Source of the DNA: Paenibacillus sp. FSL R5-0341
Lineage (GTDB): Bacteria; Bacillota; Bacilli; Paenibacillales; Paenibacillaceae
Assembly (NCBI RefSeq): GCF_037975235.1
Contig: NZ_CP150241.1
Span: 2,046,001-2,110,000 of the forward strand
Reading direction: 5' to 3'
Length of the DNA: 64,000 nt
The stretch's first letter is position 1, and every line of letters begins with the position of its first letter. The position numbers and the translations under genes are program-made. Positions 17,334 through 26,550 of this stretch are shown here, one piece after another. A model generated the notes under the pieces. That model searched no databases, was not told where the DNA came from, and worked only from the letters and a program-made list of their open reading frames with translations.

Positions 17334-19988
17334 ATGGACAAGTTTATTCTCATAGATGGAAATAGCATTATTTACAGGGCGTTTTTTGCAATGCCGCCTT
17401 TGACCAATTCGAAAGGTCTGCATACCAATGCGGTATATGGCTTCACTACGATGCTGCTGAGACTGCTTGAAGAGCATAAGCCTACACATGTTATGGTTGC
17501 ATTTGATGCAGGCAAAATCACGTTCCGCCACGAAGGGTATCAGGAATACAAGGGCGGACGGGAGAAAACACCACCAGAGTTGTCTGAGCAATTCCCTTTG
17601 CTCAAAGAACTGCTGAAAGGACTTGGCATTGCCCAGTTTGAGCTGGCTGGGTTCGAAGCGGATGACATCATCGGAACGTTAACCAAACGCGCAGATGAAG
17701 CGGGCAGACAGGTGCTCGTTGTATCGGGAGACAAAGATATGCTGCAGCTTGCCTCCGAACATGTACATATCGGGCTGACGCGTAAAGGGGTAACCGATAT
17801 CGAACTGTATGATCCTGCTCAGATTAAGGAGCGCTATGGTCTGACGCCGTTGCAAATCATTGATCTTAAGGGTCTGATGGGCGATGCGTCCGATAATATT
17901 CCGGGGATTCCCGGAGTTGGAGAGAAGACAGCATTGAAGCTGTTGCACCAGTTCGGATCGGTAGAAGATGTGCTGAACGGCACAAGTGAACTGAAAGGCA
18001 AAATGAAGGAAAAGATCGAGGCCCACGCCGAAGATGCCCGGATGAGCAAACAACTCGCGACGATTCACCGCGAAGTGCCGCTGGAGCAGACGTGGGAGGA
18101 TATGCAATTTGCCGGATTAAAAGAAGAACATGCTGGCCCTGCATTGGCCAAACTGGAATTCAAATCTTTGCTCGAACGCCTGTCATTCAGTGGCAGCATC
18201 GGTTCTGAACAAGAAGCGGTCCCTGCTGCCGAGGTGCAATCCTCCATTGCAACAGAGGACACGATCAGTGAGCTGTTCAGTTCGCTTGATTCCATTGATG
18301 TACTCCACGTGGAAACACATGGGGATAACCCACACCAAGCGAAACTGATCGGACTAGCTGTAGGTTCTGCTGGAGCCTATACATTCATCGCTCCCGAATT
18401 GCTTCAATCCGAGGCAGCGGCTCCGGTGCGGGCATGGCTTGGTAATTCAGAGGAGCCTAAGCGCGGGTATGATCTTCATCGTGTAGATCTGGCCCTGCAT
18501 GCACATGGCATTGAATTCGCTGGTGCGTCATTCGATGTACAACTGGCGGCGTATTTGCTTGATCCAACGGAATCCAACCAGACGATTAGTGGACTCACGA
18601 CCAAGTATGGTCTACCTTCGCTCGTAGAGGATGACACCGTTATGGGTAAAGGAGCCAAGTACAAGGTGCCGGAAGTGGAGATCTTGGGCGATTTCCTATG
18701 CCGTAAAGCTGCTGCAGTAGCAGCCATTATTCCACTTCAGGAGCAGGTGCTAGAAACGGATGAGATGAATTCACTGTTCTATGAGCTGGAAATGCCGTTG
18801 TCACGCATACTGGCAGACATGGAGAAACAGGGCATCAAGGCCAATACAGCCGATCTGCAAGCCTTGGGCAGTGAGTTTGAAGAGCAGATCAGCAGGTTGA
18901 TGGCTGAGATCTATAAGCTGTCAGGAACGGAATTCAATCTGAATTCACCGAAGCAACTGGGTGAGATTTTATTTGATAGACTGGGCTTGCCAGTGGTGAA
19001 GAAAACCAAAACCGGTTACTCCACAGATGCGGAAGTATTGGAGAAATTGGCTCCTTATAATGATGTGGTCAAGCATATTCTGCAATATCGTCAGCTTGCC
19101 AAGCTGCAATCCACTTATGTGGAAGGGTTACTCAAAGAGATTTCTGATCGCGATGGCAAGGTGCATACGTATTACCGTCAGACCATTGCTGCAACGGGAC
19201 GGCTTAGCAGTCAGTTCCCGAACTTGCAAAACATTCCGATTCGGATGGAGGAAGGTCGCAAAATCCGGAAGGTATTTGTTCCTTCCGAGCCAGGATGGTC
19301 CATTTTGGCAGCAGACTATTCCCAGATTGAACTGCGAGTACTGGCCCACATTTCGGACGATGAGCGCTTGAAGGAAGCGTTTGTCAACGATATGGATATT
19401 CATACGAAGACCGCCTCGGATGTTTTTGGCGTGAAGCCTGAGGATGTGGATGGGGATATGCGTCGTTCCGCCAAGGCGGTTAACTTTGGTATCGTGTATG
19501 GAATAAGTGATTATGGTTTGTCACAGAATCTGCACATTACGCGTAAAGAGGCTGCACAGTTTATTGATCAGTATTTTGAAGTATTCCAGGGTGTGCGCCG
19601 ATATATGGATGACATTGTGAAGGAAGCTCGGCAGGATGGTTACGTCAAAACGTTGTTGGAGCGACGTCGCTACCTGCCAGAGATTAACGCCAGTAATTTC
19701 AATCTGCGTTCCTTCGCAGAGCGTACGGCGATGAATACCCCTATTCAGGGAACAGCGGCAGATATCATCAAGCTGGCCATGGTACAGATGGATGAAGCGC
19801 TGCGGGAACGCAATTTGAAGAGCCGTATGTTGCTTCAGGTGCACGATGAGCTTGTATTCGAAGTGCCTGCCGATGAATTGGAATTGATGAAAGATTTAGT
19901 ACCTTCGGTTATGGAAAAAGCATTGGAACTGTCGGTTCCGCTGAAAGCCGAAGTCAGCTTTGGTGATAACTGGTACGAAGCGAAATAA
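17334..19988 (+). CDS. polA: DNA polymerase I
   Basis: 884 residues. Residues 1-~290: 5'-3' exonuclease (FILIDGNSIIYRAFFAMP, AFDAGKITFRH, GFEADDIIGTL, SGDKDMLQL, GDASDNIPGIPGVGEKTA). Residues ~310-480: a 3'-5' exonuclease-like fold in which the usual metal-binding DxE is not recognisable (VLHVETHGD), as in Bacillus Pol I, so proofreading is probably lost. Residues ~490-884: polymerase with motif A (AADYSQIELRVLAH), motif B (RRSAKAVNFGIVYG) and motif C (VHDELVFEVP). It fills gaps in excision repair and lagging-strand maturation. Followed by mutM, as in B. subtilis, giving a repair cluster. Confidence 0.97.
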   Translation: MDKFILIDGNSIIYRAFFAMPPLTNSKGLHTNAVYGFTTMLLRLLEEHKPTHVMVAFDAGKITFRHEGYQEYKGGREKTPPELSEQFPLLKELLKGLGIAQFELAGFEADDIIGTLTKRADEAGRQVLVVSGDKDMLQLASEHVHIGLTRKGVTDIELYDPAQIKERYGLTPLQIIDLKGLMGDASDNIPGIPGVGEKTALKLLHQFGSVEDVLNGTSELKGKMKEKIEAHAEDARMSKQLATIHREVPLEQTWEDMQFAGLKEEHAGPALAKLEFKSLLERLSFSGSIGSEQEAVPAAEVQSSIATEDTISELFSSLDSIDVLHVETHGDNPHQAKLIGLAVGSAGAYTFIAPELLQSEAAAPVRAWLGNSEEPKRGYDLHRVDLALHAHGIEFAGASFDVQLAAYLLDPTESNQTISGLTTKYGLPSLVEDDTVMGKGAKYKVPEVEILGDFLCRKAAAVAAIIPLQEQVLETDEMNSLFYELEMPLSRILADMEKQGIKANTADLQALGSEFEEQISRLMAEIYKLSGTEFNLNSPKQLGEILFDRLGLPVVKKTKTGYSTDAEVLEKLAPYNDVVKHILQYRQLAKLQSTYVEGLLKEISDRDGKVHTYYRQTIAATGRLSSQFPNLQNIPIRMEEGRKIRKVFVPSEPGWSILAADYSQIELRVLAHISDDERLKEAFVNDMDIHTKTASDVFGVKPEDVDGDMRRSAKAVNFGIVYGISDYGLSQNLHITRKEAAQFIDQYFEVFQGVRRYMDDIVKEARQDGYVKTLLERRRYLPEINASNFNLRSFAERTAMNTPIQGTAADIIKLAMVQMDEALRERNLKSRMLLQVHDELVFEVPADELELMKDLVPSVMEKALELSVPLKAEVSFGDNWYEAK

Positions 19989-20106
19989 ATCAAGCGCTGT
20001 GCGGTTTTTCCGGTATTTTACAATAGACCTTTCCATGTTTTCGATATAAGAAAAGGGTCCCGCTGAGCGCTATCTTCCGTTATAATATAGGGGAGGTGAG
20101 AACATC

Positions 20107-20943
20107 ATGCCGGAATTACCGGAAGTCGAAACAGTCAGAAGAACATTGAATCAACTTATTGTAGGCAAAACGATTGATCATGTTACCGTTAGCTTGCCGC
20201 GGATTATTCAGCGGCCGGACGACATAGATGCATTTGCAATGGAACTCGCGGGACATACCGTTATTGGGGTGGAGCGACGAGGCAAGTTTTTGCGTATTTT
20301 GCTGGACGGGCTTGTGCTTGTCTCCCATCTGAGGATGGAAGGAAGATACGGTGTGTACGAGCAGCATGAAGATGTGGAGAAGCATACCCATGTGATCTTC
20401 CATTTTAATGATGGTACGGAATTACGTTATAAGGATGTGCGCCAGTTCGGTACGATGCACCTGTTCAATGCAGGTGAGGAACTGGTATCGAAACCTTTGC
20501 TGAAGTTGGGACTGGAGCCGCTTGATCCGGCCTTTACAATAACTGCATTCCGTGAGGCGGTTGGCAAGCGCACAACCAAAATTAAAGCTGTACTGTTAAA
20601 TCAGGCATATGTGGTCGGCATCGGGAATATTTATGTGGACGAGGCTCTATTTCGCGCAGGCATCCATCCCGAGACTATTGCCAAGACACTGACCGAAGCT
20701 CAGTTAATTGTGCTGCATGAAGCGATTGTGGCAACGTTGCAAGATGCAGTGAATGCAGGAGGATCTTCCATCAAATCCTATGTGAATGGACAGGGTGAGA
20801 TGGGCATGTTCCAGCATCAACTGAAGATCTACGGACGTAAGTCAGAGCCGTGTGCAACATGTGGTACGTTAATCGAAAAAACGGTAGTTGGTGGCCGTGG
20901 TACGCATTTTTGTCCGAACTGTCAGCCGCTGAACATGAACTGA
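20107..20943 (+). CDS. mutM: Formamidopyrimidine-DNA glycosylase
   Basis: 278 residues. N-terminus MPELPEVETVRRTL provides the catalytic Pro (after Met removal) and Glu; the lysine in ERRGKFLRILL, the H2TH segment (VGIGNIYVDEALFRAGIHP) and the C-terminal zinc finger (CATCGTLIEKTVVGGRGTHF, then CPNCQ) are all present. It removes 8-oxoguanine and ring-opened purines and nicks the abasic site. Start ATG has GGGGAGGTGAG ahead. Second gene of the polA-mutM-ytaF-coaE group. Confidence 0.97.
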   Translation: MPELPEVETVRRTLNQLIVGKTIDHVTVSLPRIIQRPDDIDAFAMELAGHTVIGVERRGKFLRILLDGLVLVSHLRMEGRYGVYEQHEDVEKHTHVIFHFNDGTELRYKDVRQFGTMHLFNAGEELVSKPLLKLGLEPLDPAFTITAFREAVGKRTTKIKAVLLNQAYVVGIGNIYVDEALFRAGIHPETIAKTLTEAQLIVLHEAIVATLQDAVNAGGSSIKSYVNGQGEMGMFQHQLKIYGRKSEPCATCGTLIEKTVVGGRGTHFCPNCQPLNMN

Positions 20944-21075
20944 ATGAACGAAATAATGAAATCATAGCACCCTTGGATTCCTCCCTCCATATACTGATAT
21001 GGCAGAAATAAGCGGGCGTATACCCATACTGGCATCTTCAGTTGGCACGAGTACCGCACAGAGGAGGAATCCGGG

Positions 21076-21849
21076 GTGCTGCATCATTTTATTTCATTGC
21101 TGGCGCTTGCTTTGGCGCTTAGTTTAGATGGTTTTGGAGTCGGGATTACATATGGGTTACGGAGGACTAAGATTCCCCTGTTATCTATCGCTGTTATTTC
21201 GATCTGTTCGGGATTGGTTATTGCCTTGTCGATGCAAGTAGGTGTGCTGTTGTCCCATGTGGTGTCACCGGATATCGCTTCGATTGTGGGAGCCGTTATA
21301 TTGATCGGCATTGGTGCATGGTCACTGTTGCAACTTATTCGAAAGCAAGGCAAAGAACAGCTGGAAACAGACACTAGAACGAACGAGGGAACGGAAACAT
21401 CAGCAACTGGAGTTGGAGAAACACAAGAGACACTGACGGATACAAAAGGCAGGAACCAGGTGCTTGCGCTAGATCTGGAGCAGTCGGCTTCAGGTGGATC
21501 GCTGGAACGCATGGTATTTACACTGGAGCTGCGTAAGCTTGGGGTCGTCATTCAGATCCTTCGCAGTCCCTCCAAGGCGGATATGGATAACTCGGGGAGT
21601 ATATCTGCCCAAGAAGCGATGTGGCTTGGTATTGCCTTGTCTCTGGATGCGTTTGGAGCAGGATTGGGAGCGGCACTTCTGGGATTCCCTACACTATGGA
21701 CGGCACTCATTATTGCGCTGTTTAGTGGGGCGTTTTTGTCACTCGGCATGAAGGTTGGACTGCGTTTCTCAGCTCTGCGCTGGATGCGAAGACTGTCTGT
21801 ATTGCCAGCACTATTGTTAATGATTATGGGAATAATGAAGCTGTTATGA
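21076..21849 (+). CDS. ytaF: Sporulation membrane protein YtaF (MntP-like)
   Basis: 257 residues from GTG 21076, set by GAGGAGG at 21061-21067. Two halves each hold about three TM helices, the first with ALALALSLDGFGVGITYG and the second with GIALSLDAFGAGLGAALLG, the paired MntP/YtaF motif. The ~80-residue loop between the halves is hydrophilic and contains DMDNSGSISAQE, a sequence that fits a 12-residue EF-hand calcium loop (D1, D3, S5, G6, I8, E12). YtaF is a sporulation protein of unknown transport activity. It overlaps no gene and sits 9 bp ahead of coaE. Confidence 0.88.
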   Translation: MLHHFISLLALALALSLDGFGVGITYGLRRTKIPLLSIAVISICSGLVIALSMQVGVLLSHVVSPDIASIVGAVILIGIGAWSLLQLIRKQGKEQLETDTRTNEGTETSATGVGETQETLTDTKGRNQVLALDLEQSASGGSLERMVFTLELRKLGVVIQILRSPSKADMDNSGSISAQEAMWLGIALSLDAFGAGLGAALLGFPTLWTALIIALFSGAFLSLGMKVGLRFSALRWMRRLSVLPALLLMIMGIMKLL

Positions 21850-21858
21850 GGTGAAACG

Positions 21859-22455
21859 ATGAATATAGGCTTAACCGGCGGGATCGCGACAGGCAAAAGC
21901 AGTGTTTCCGCCTATCTCGCCAGTAAGGGAGCGTTGCTCATCGATGCAGACGTTATTGCCCGGGAAGTTATGATGCCCGGGCATCCCGTGTTGGCCGCCG
22001 CTGTTGAGCGGTTCGGACAAGCCATACTGAACGAAGATGGAACACTGGATCGGAAAAAGCTTGGAAGTATTGTTTTTCAACAACCAGAGGAACGAAAGGC
22101 ATTGGAGGCTATCACACACCCGGCGATCCGTAGAGAGATGCGTGAACGGGCTGCCGCATACGCGTTGCAACATCCGGATAAACTTGTGGTATCTGATATT
22201 CCTTTGTTATACGAATCGGGTCTGGAAGATGGTTTCGAGGAAGTGATGGTTGTATATGTTCCCAGGTCAGTCCAACGAGATCGCTTGATGAGTCGGGATG
22301 GAATGACTGCGGCACAGGCTGAAGCCCGGATGGATGTACAGATGGATATTGAGCGCAAAAAGCAGCTTGCAGACATTGTCATCGATAACAGCGGCCTATG
22401 GCCTGCGACGGAGCAGCAAATTGACTCATATCTACAGCGTAAGGGTTTGTTATGA
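21859..22455 (+). CDS. coaE: Dephospho-CoA kinase
   Basis: 198 residues. P-loop GLTGGIATGKSSV at the N-terminus, the DADVIAREVM motif and the lid/CoA segments VSDIPLLYESGLE and a C-terminal DIVIDNSG are all present. It phosphorylates dephospho-CoA to CoA, the last step of CoA synthesis. The stop overlaps the start of the next gene (ATGA), so both are translationally coupled. Confidence 0.95.
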   Translation: MNIGLTGGIATGKSSVSAYLASKGALLIDADVIAREVMMPGHPVLAAAVERFGQAILNEDGTLDRKKLGSIVFQQPEERKALEAITHPAIRREMRERAAAYALQHPDKLVVSDIPLLYESGLEDGFEEVMVVYVPRSVQRDRLMSRDGMTAAQAEARMDVQMDIERKKQLADIVIDNSGLWPATEQQIDSYLQRKGLL

Positions 22456-23015
22456 AAATATTACGCAAGAAACGTGTACTGCTGTTGATGTTTGTGTCTT
22501 TTGTACTCGTGCTATTTCTGAATACAAACTGGATGGCATGGTTCTATCCGATTCATTATAAGGAAGAGATTCGCGCCCAATCTCAGAGTTATGAGGTTGA
22601 TCCGTTTCTGATTGCTTCCATTATCAAGGTGGAGACCAATTTTAAGACAAGCAAGGAATCCAAACGTGGTGCCATTGGGCTCATGCAACTGATGCCGGAC
22701 ACGGCGAACTGGATACTGGAACAAGCTAAAATTCCCGACACTTCGCTGGAGGAATTGAAGCACGAGCCTGAACGAAATATTCAATTAGGCACATGGTATC
22801 TGCGCAATCTGTCCGATCAATTCGATGGCAATGAAGCGGTTATGATCGCTGCCTATAATGCGGGTCCAGGCAAAGTAAACAGTTGGCTTAGAGATGGTGT
22901 ATGGGATGGCTCATTTGATACGGTGAAAGATATTCCGTTTGGTGAGACGCGTCACTATGTACAAAGGGTCATTTACTATTATAATCAGTATGTAAAGATC
23001 TATAATACGTTCTAA
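22452..23015 (+). CDS. Lytic murein transglycosylase, SLT family
   Basis: 187 residues. N-terminal membrane anchor (RVLLLMFVSFVLVLFLNT, residues ~8-25). The SLT domain spans ~40-180: the catalytic Glu is in IIKVETNFKT, followed by GAIGLMQLMPDTANWI, AAYNAGPGKVNSWL and ETRHYVQRVIYYYNQY. It should cleave peptidoglycan between MurNAc and GlcNAc, leaving 1,6-anhydro ends, on the outer face of the membrane. It is coupled to coaE. Similar short transglycosylases sit next to coaE in other spore formers. Confidence 0.9.
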   Translation: MKILRKKRVLLLMFVSFVLVLFLNTNWMAWFYPIHYKEEIRAQSQSYEVDPFLIASIIKVETNFKTSKESKRGAIGLMQLMPDTANWILEQAKIPDTSLEELKHEPERNIQLGTWYLRNLSDQFDGNEAVMIAAYNAGPGKVNSWLRDGVWDGSFDTVKDIPFGETRHYVQRVIYYYNQYVKIYNTF

Positions 23016-23030
23016 GTATATAAGTAGAAG

Positions 23031-23076
23031 CACAGAGCAGGCCGGTTATTCACCGGCCGCTCCATGCTCCTCTGTG
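23031..23076. terminator. Hairpin between convergent genes
   Basis: Outer arms CACAGAG / CTCTGTG enclose GGCCGG ... CCGGCC. There is no clear T run, so intrinsic termination is likely but not certain. Confidence 0.5.
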
Positions 23077-23097
23077 TAGCGTAATACGATGCAGATA

Positions 23098-23319
23098 TTA
23101 TTGGTATTGACCTGCCAATTGCTGTTCTGCAATTGTTACCAGACGCTTCGTGATGTATCCACCGATCGAACCGTTCTCGTAAGAAGTCATGTTACCTTGG
23201 TATCCGTCTTGTGGGATGCTGATTCCGAGTTCTTGAGCAACTTCATATTTCAGTTGTTCGAGGGCTGCGGAAGCTTTAGTTACCACCAAGTTGTTGGAGT
23301 TACCGTTGCTTTGTGCCAT
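23098..23319 (-). CDS. Small acid-soluble spore protein, alpha/beta type
   Basis: 73 residues, with GAGGAGG ahead of the start. It has the alpha/beta SASP core: LEQLKYEVAQELGI (containing the GPR protease cleavage region) and GSIGGYITKRLVTIAEQQL. Such proteins coat DNA in the spore, hold it in an A-like form and protect it from UV and hydrolysis; GPR degrades them at germination. It is expected to be transcribed by sigma-G in the forespore. It marks the organism as an endospore former. Confidence 0.95.
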   Translation of the reverse strand: MAQSNGNSNNLVVTKASAALEQLKYEVAQELGISIPQDGYQGNMTSYENGSIGGYITKRLVTIAEQQLAGQYQ

Positions 23320-23435
23320 TGCTGTTCACCTCCTCGCGGGTTGGTAAAAGTATTATGTGTCGGCAATGCGTTTTTCATTACAAAATGAGTACAGGGAATA
23401 TGTGGTAAAAAGTAAAACGTGGGAAGTGATCTGAT

Positions 23436-23903
23436 TTGAAATGTCCTTATTGCGCTTTTCTGGGCACCAAAGTCCTTGATTCAAGGCCGGCTAATGAATC
23501 AAAATCGATTCGTCGCCGTCGTGAATGTGAGCAGTGCGCCAGAAGATTTACAACGTTTGAGATGATTGAAGAAACACCACTGATCGTTATTAAGAAAGAT
23601 GGTAGTCGGGAAGAGTTCAGCCGGGACAAGATTCTCCGTGGGCTTATTCGAGCCTGTGAGAAACGTCCAGTCTCTGTAGAGACGCTGGAAATGATGGTAT
23701 CTGAGGTAGAAAAGTCTTTGCGTAATACAGCCGATGCTGAGGTCGAGAGTCGCCAGATTGGTGAGCTATTGATGGAGCAGCTGTTTCCAGTCGATGAAGT
23801 GGCGTATGTGCGCTTTGCTTCCGTGTATCGCCAGTTCAAGGATATCAATATGTTCATGAAAGAACTAAAATCCCTATTGTCCAAAGACAATCTGGAGGAT
23901 TAG
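23436..23903 (+). CDS. nrdR: Transcriptional repressor NrdR
   Basis: 155 residues from TTG 23436 (family start is MKCPYC, and GGGAAGTGAT lies ahead). Zinc ribbon CPYC ... CEQC at residues 3-34, then an ATP-cone domain ([20 protein letters not shown] ... [33 protein letters not shown]). NrdR binds (d)ATP and represses ribonucleotide reductase genes through NrdR boxes. Synteny with polA/coaE matches Bacillus. Confidence 0.96.
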   Translation: MKCPYCAFLGTKVLDSRPANESKSIRRRRECEQCARRFTTFEMIEETPLIVIKKDGSREEFSRDKILRGLIRACEKRPVSVETLEMMVSEVEKSLRNTADAEVESRQIGELLMEQLFPVDEVAYVRFASVYRQFKDINMFMKELKSLLSKDNLED

Positions 23904-24088
23904 TGAAGTGGGTAAGGGGAGAAGAGCAGTCTGGGGTTCCAGTCCGTGTGTGCCAGTGAAATCGGTTGTTCTTCTCCAATCACTTTGAAGCTTCAAAAAG
24001 TGATTGACAGCGAAAGCTGGATTTTATATGATATAGGAGTCGTCTGCGGAACGTAGCAGTGTTGGACAAGTTGTTAATTTTATATCCT

Positions 24089-24164
24089 GGGGCCTTAGCT
24101 CAGCTGGGAGAGCGCATCGCTGGCAGCGATGAGGTCAGGGGTTCGATCCCCCTAGGCTCCACCA
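24089..24164 (+). tRNA. tRNA-Ala (anticodon GGC)
   Basis: 76 nt with encoded CCA. Acceptor arms GGGGCCT / AGGCTCC contain the G3-U70 pair that identifies alanine tRNA. The anticodon stem CATCG / CGATG encloses loop CTGGCAG, giving anticodon GGC. The T loop is TTCGATC within the GGGG/CCCC stem. Its 3' half is repeated at 28218-28272, so it served as an integration site. Confidence 0.97.
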
Positions 24165-24175
24165 AACATACACAT

Positions 24176-24200
24176 AAACGGCAGAGATACCGTTTTTTTA
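24176..24200 (+). terminator. Terminator after tRNA-Ala
   Basis: AAACGG / CCGTTT stem with an 8-base loop and a run of seven T. Confidence 0.75.
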
Positions 24201-24203
24201 GAA

Positions 24204-24233
24204 GCCCAAGCGCTAATGTCGCTTGGGTTTTTT
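24204..24233 (+). terminator. Second terminator after tRNA-Ala
   Basis: GCCCAAGCG / CGCTTGGGT stem (loop of 7) followed by T6. Two terminators in tandem insulate the island from tRNA transcription. Confidence 0.8.
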
Positions 24234-24934
24234 GTGGTTTAAATTAGTGGTGCGCTGAAAAGACAAAAATATTTATGCATAAGTCAAGGAGCGTCCAAAG
24301 CTCCATATGTTTATATGGTTTATTTATGGAACTATTTTAAACTAATCGAATTGTTGTGCTTCCTTTATAAACGACGTTCTTTTAAAAAAATATGTTCTTA
24401 TATTGGTGAAATACTCTCGTCTAATCGTTATGAATTCTAGAAAATGATCAAAAAGCTAACGGTGGAAGACAAGCGAATTGAGTGGTAAGAACTTGAGATG
24501 TTTCCCCAGCATATTTTAAACTGCGCAAGCTTAATTAGGCAGCGGCCTCGCAGAAGAAGAAAATGATGCTTAGCACGATTACTGGCATTATCGAGACCCG
24601 AAGAGATAGAACGTAGGTACACTACAAACTGCGAATCAGGCAATGCACTGGGAAGATAGTGCTAAGGTAGGTAATCAGGTAGATGCTGTTAAGGTAGTTG
24701 ACTGGAGCCTATAGGACTAAAGTAAATGATACTCCTGTCGCTTGTGGAGCATTTAATTTGTCGAATATGGGAAAAATTTCTGGATTTTGAAGTTGGAATA
24801 GGCTATCATTATTGTAGGTATATTTTCCTGCTTTTTACTATGTTATTACATAGAAGGTGCAAAATTTAGAAAGGTCTTACATCTTCCTTGGTGGAAGACA
24901 TTGAGTGGATAAATCTAGAACCGGAGGGGTTAGT
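24234..24934. other. Non-coding left part of the tRNA-Ala island
   Basis: About 700 bp with many stops in all frames and no recognisable gene or gene remnant that I can name. It presumably contains the promoter of the CD-NTase gene. It could be the decayed site of a lost integrase, but nothing in the sequence demonstrates that. Confidence 0.4.
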
Positions 24935-25813
24935 ATGTCAGTAAGCGAAAACTTTAGTCAGTTTTGTTCGAATCTTAGAATGAGTGATTCTATTGTAAGT
25001 ACAGTACAACAAAGATATAAACAGATTACGAAGCGCATAAATCAAGATTACTGGAACAACTCCTCGGAAACATCGCACAGTCTATATGTTGGCTCTTACG
25101 GTCGGGGAACAGAAATATGGACAAGTGATATTGATGTGATCGTACAGTTACCGTATGCTACCTATCAAAAGTTTAACAACTACAGTGGGAATGGGCAATC
25201 CGCATTATTGAAGGAAGTCAAAGAAGCCCTTCAGAAAACATATAGTAGCTCTCATGTTAAAGGTGATGGGCAGGTTGTTGGAATAAATTTTACGGATAAT
25301 ATAAACTTTGAAATTGTTCCTGCATTTATCAATGATGCCGATAGTTATACATATCCTGACACAAATAATGGTGGAAGTTGGAAGGTAACTGATCCGCGTA
25401 AGGAAATTGATGCTATAAACACAAGAAACAGTAGTACAAATAAAAATTTGAAAAGACTTTGCCGCATGGCTCGTGCATGGAAAAACCACTGTGATGTAAG
25501 CATGAGTGGTATTCTTATTGATACATTAGCTTACAAATTCATTGGTGAATGGGAGAATAAGGATAAATCGTTTTTATATTATGACTGGATGAGCAGAGAC
25601 TTTTTTAAATATCTAAAAGAAATTGATAAAGAGAAGAACTATTGGCTTGCACCAGGAAGTAACCGCTACGTATTTAAGGATAAGAACTTCCAAAGTAAAG
25701 CCGCAACAGCCTATGATAATTCTTTGACTGCTATTGAGTACGAAACTAAGGATCAGACATCATCTGCGAAATTAACGTGGAGGAAAATATATGGAACGAA
25801 ATTCCCGAGTTAG
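24935..25813 (+). CDS. CD-NTase-like nucleotidyltransferase (CBASS cyclase candidate)
   Basis: 292 residues from ATG 24935, with GGAGGGG at 24923-24929; a GTG 30 bp upstream has no ribosome site. The nucleotidyltransferase core is visible: VGSYGRGTEIWTSDIDVIV gives GS (53-54) and the two metal acids D65 and D67; the third acid is E126 in INFEIVPAF, where many enzymes have Asp. The C-terminal half (MARAWKNHC, LIDTLAYKF) fits the helical OAS-type domain. Such enzymes make cyclic oligonucleotides on phage infection and activate an effector. The gene overlaps the next, a SLATT membrane protein, by 23 bp, the standard two-gene CBASS arrangement. Product and specificity cannot be told from sequence. 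Confidence 0.85.
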   Translation: MSVSENFSQFCSNLRMSDSIVSTVQQRYKQITKRINQDYWNNSSETSHSLYVGSYGRGTEIWTSDIDVIVQLPYATYQKFNNYSGNGQSALLKEVKEALQKTYSSSHVKGDGQVVGINFTDNINFEIVPAFINDADSYTYPDTNNGGSWKVTDPRKEIDAINTRNSSTNKNLKRLCRMARAWKNHCDVSMSGILIDTLAYKFIGEWENKDKSFLYYDWMSRDFFKYLKEIDKEKNYWLAPGSNRYVFKDKNFQSKAATAYDNSLTAIEYETKDQTSSAKLTWRKIYGTKFPS

Positions 25814-26372
25814 TCAAGGGTATAAATTGGAGTCTCAAATCAGAGAGGCATATGGTCGAATTGTTTATACTTTTACATGTCACAATAAAATTGTCCAGAG
25901 AATGCTGTCTAAAAACGAGTTTATTAAAGTGTTTCAAATAGTACTCTCAGCTTTAACTACAGGCGGATTTATTGTTGCGATTATCGTTGACGAGAAAATT
26001 GCTAGTATTTTAGGGGCATTGATTTCTGTTCTTCTTCTAATTTTGAATGCTTACACTAAAAATTTTGATTTAGTTGAAACTGCTCAAAGTCATCAAAAAG
26101 CTGCAGATGCACTTTGGATAATCCGTGAAGAGTATGTATCTCTGTTAACTGATTTTGAATTGCTGGATGATGTTACAGTAATGACGAAAAGAGATGAACT
26201 ACAGAATAGAACAGCTGAGATATATGCTCAATCACCAAGAACAGATTCTAAAAGCTATGTTGCTGCACAGCGGGCATTAAAGACAGAAGAGGAGCAAACA
26301 TTCAGTGATGATGAGATTGATGTTATGCTCCCAAATTCCATACGAAGAAAAAATAGAAACTTGAATGACTGA
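25791..26372 (+). CDS. SLATT-domain two-TM effector
   Basis: 193 residues, ATG 25791 behind GGAGG (25779-25783), overlapping the CD-NTase end. An N-terminal amphipathic helical part (1-45) is followed by two TM segments (about 47-66, FQIVLSALTTGGFIVAIIV, and 70-88, ILGALISVLLLILNAYT), then a long helical cytoplasmic region with SHQKAADALWIIREEYVSLL, typical of the SLATT (SMODS and SLOG-associated two-TM) family. SLATT proteins are predicted pore-forming effectors that disrupt the membrane when a nucleotide second messenger appears. Tight coupling to the CD-NTase supports a cyclase-effector pair. Confidence 0.82.
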   Translation: MERNSRVSQGYKLESQIREAYGRIVYTFTCHNKIVQRMLSKNEFIKVFQIVLSALTTGGFIVAIIVDEKIASILGALISVLLLILNAYTKNFDLVETAQSHQKAADALWIIREEYVSLLTDFELLDDVTVMTKRDELQNRTAEIYAQSPRTDSKSYVAAQRALKTEEEQTFSDDEIDVMLPNSIRRKNRNLND

Positions 26373-26550
26373 ATTATATTTTTTATTTTTTTGTATGTTT
26401 TTTTATGATTAATTCACATTGAAGTGAACGATTCCTAGTTTAGGAAATGCAGAGGTGAAGATCCAAGTTCAAGTGGATAAAATATATTGTGAGAGTATAG
26501 TTTATTATCTAAGGAACATCTACATTTAATAATTGAGGAGAAGTGTTAAT

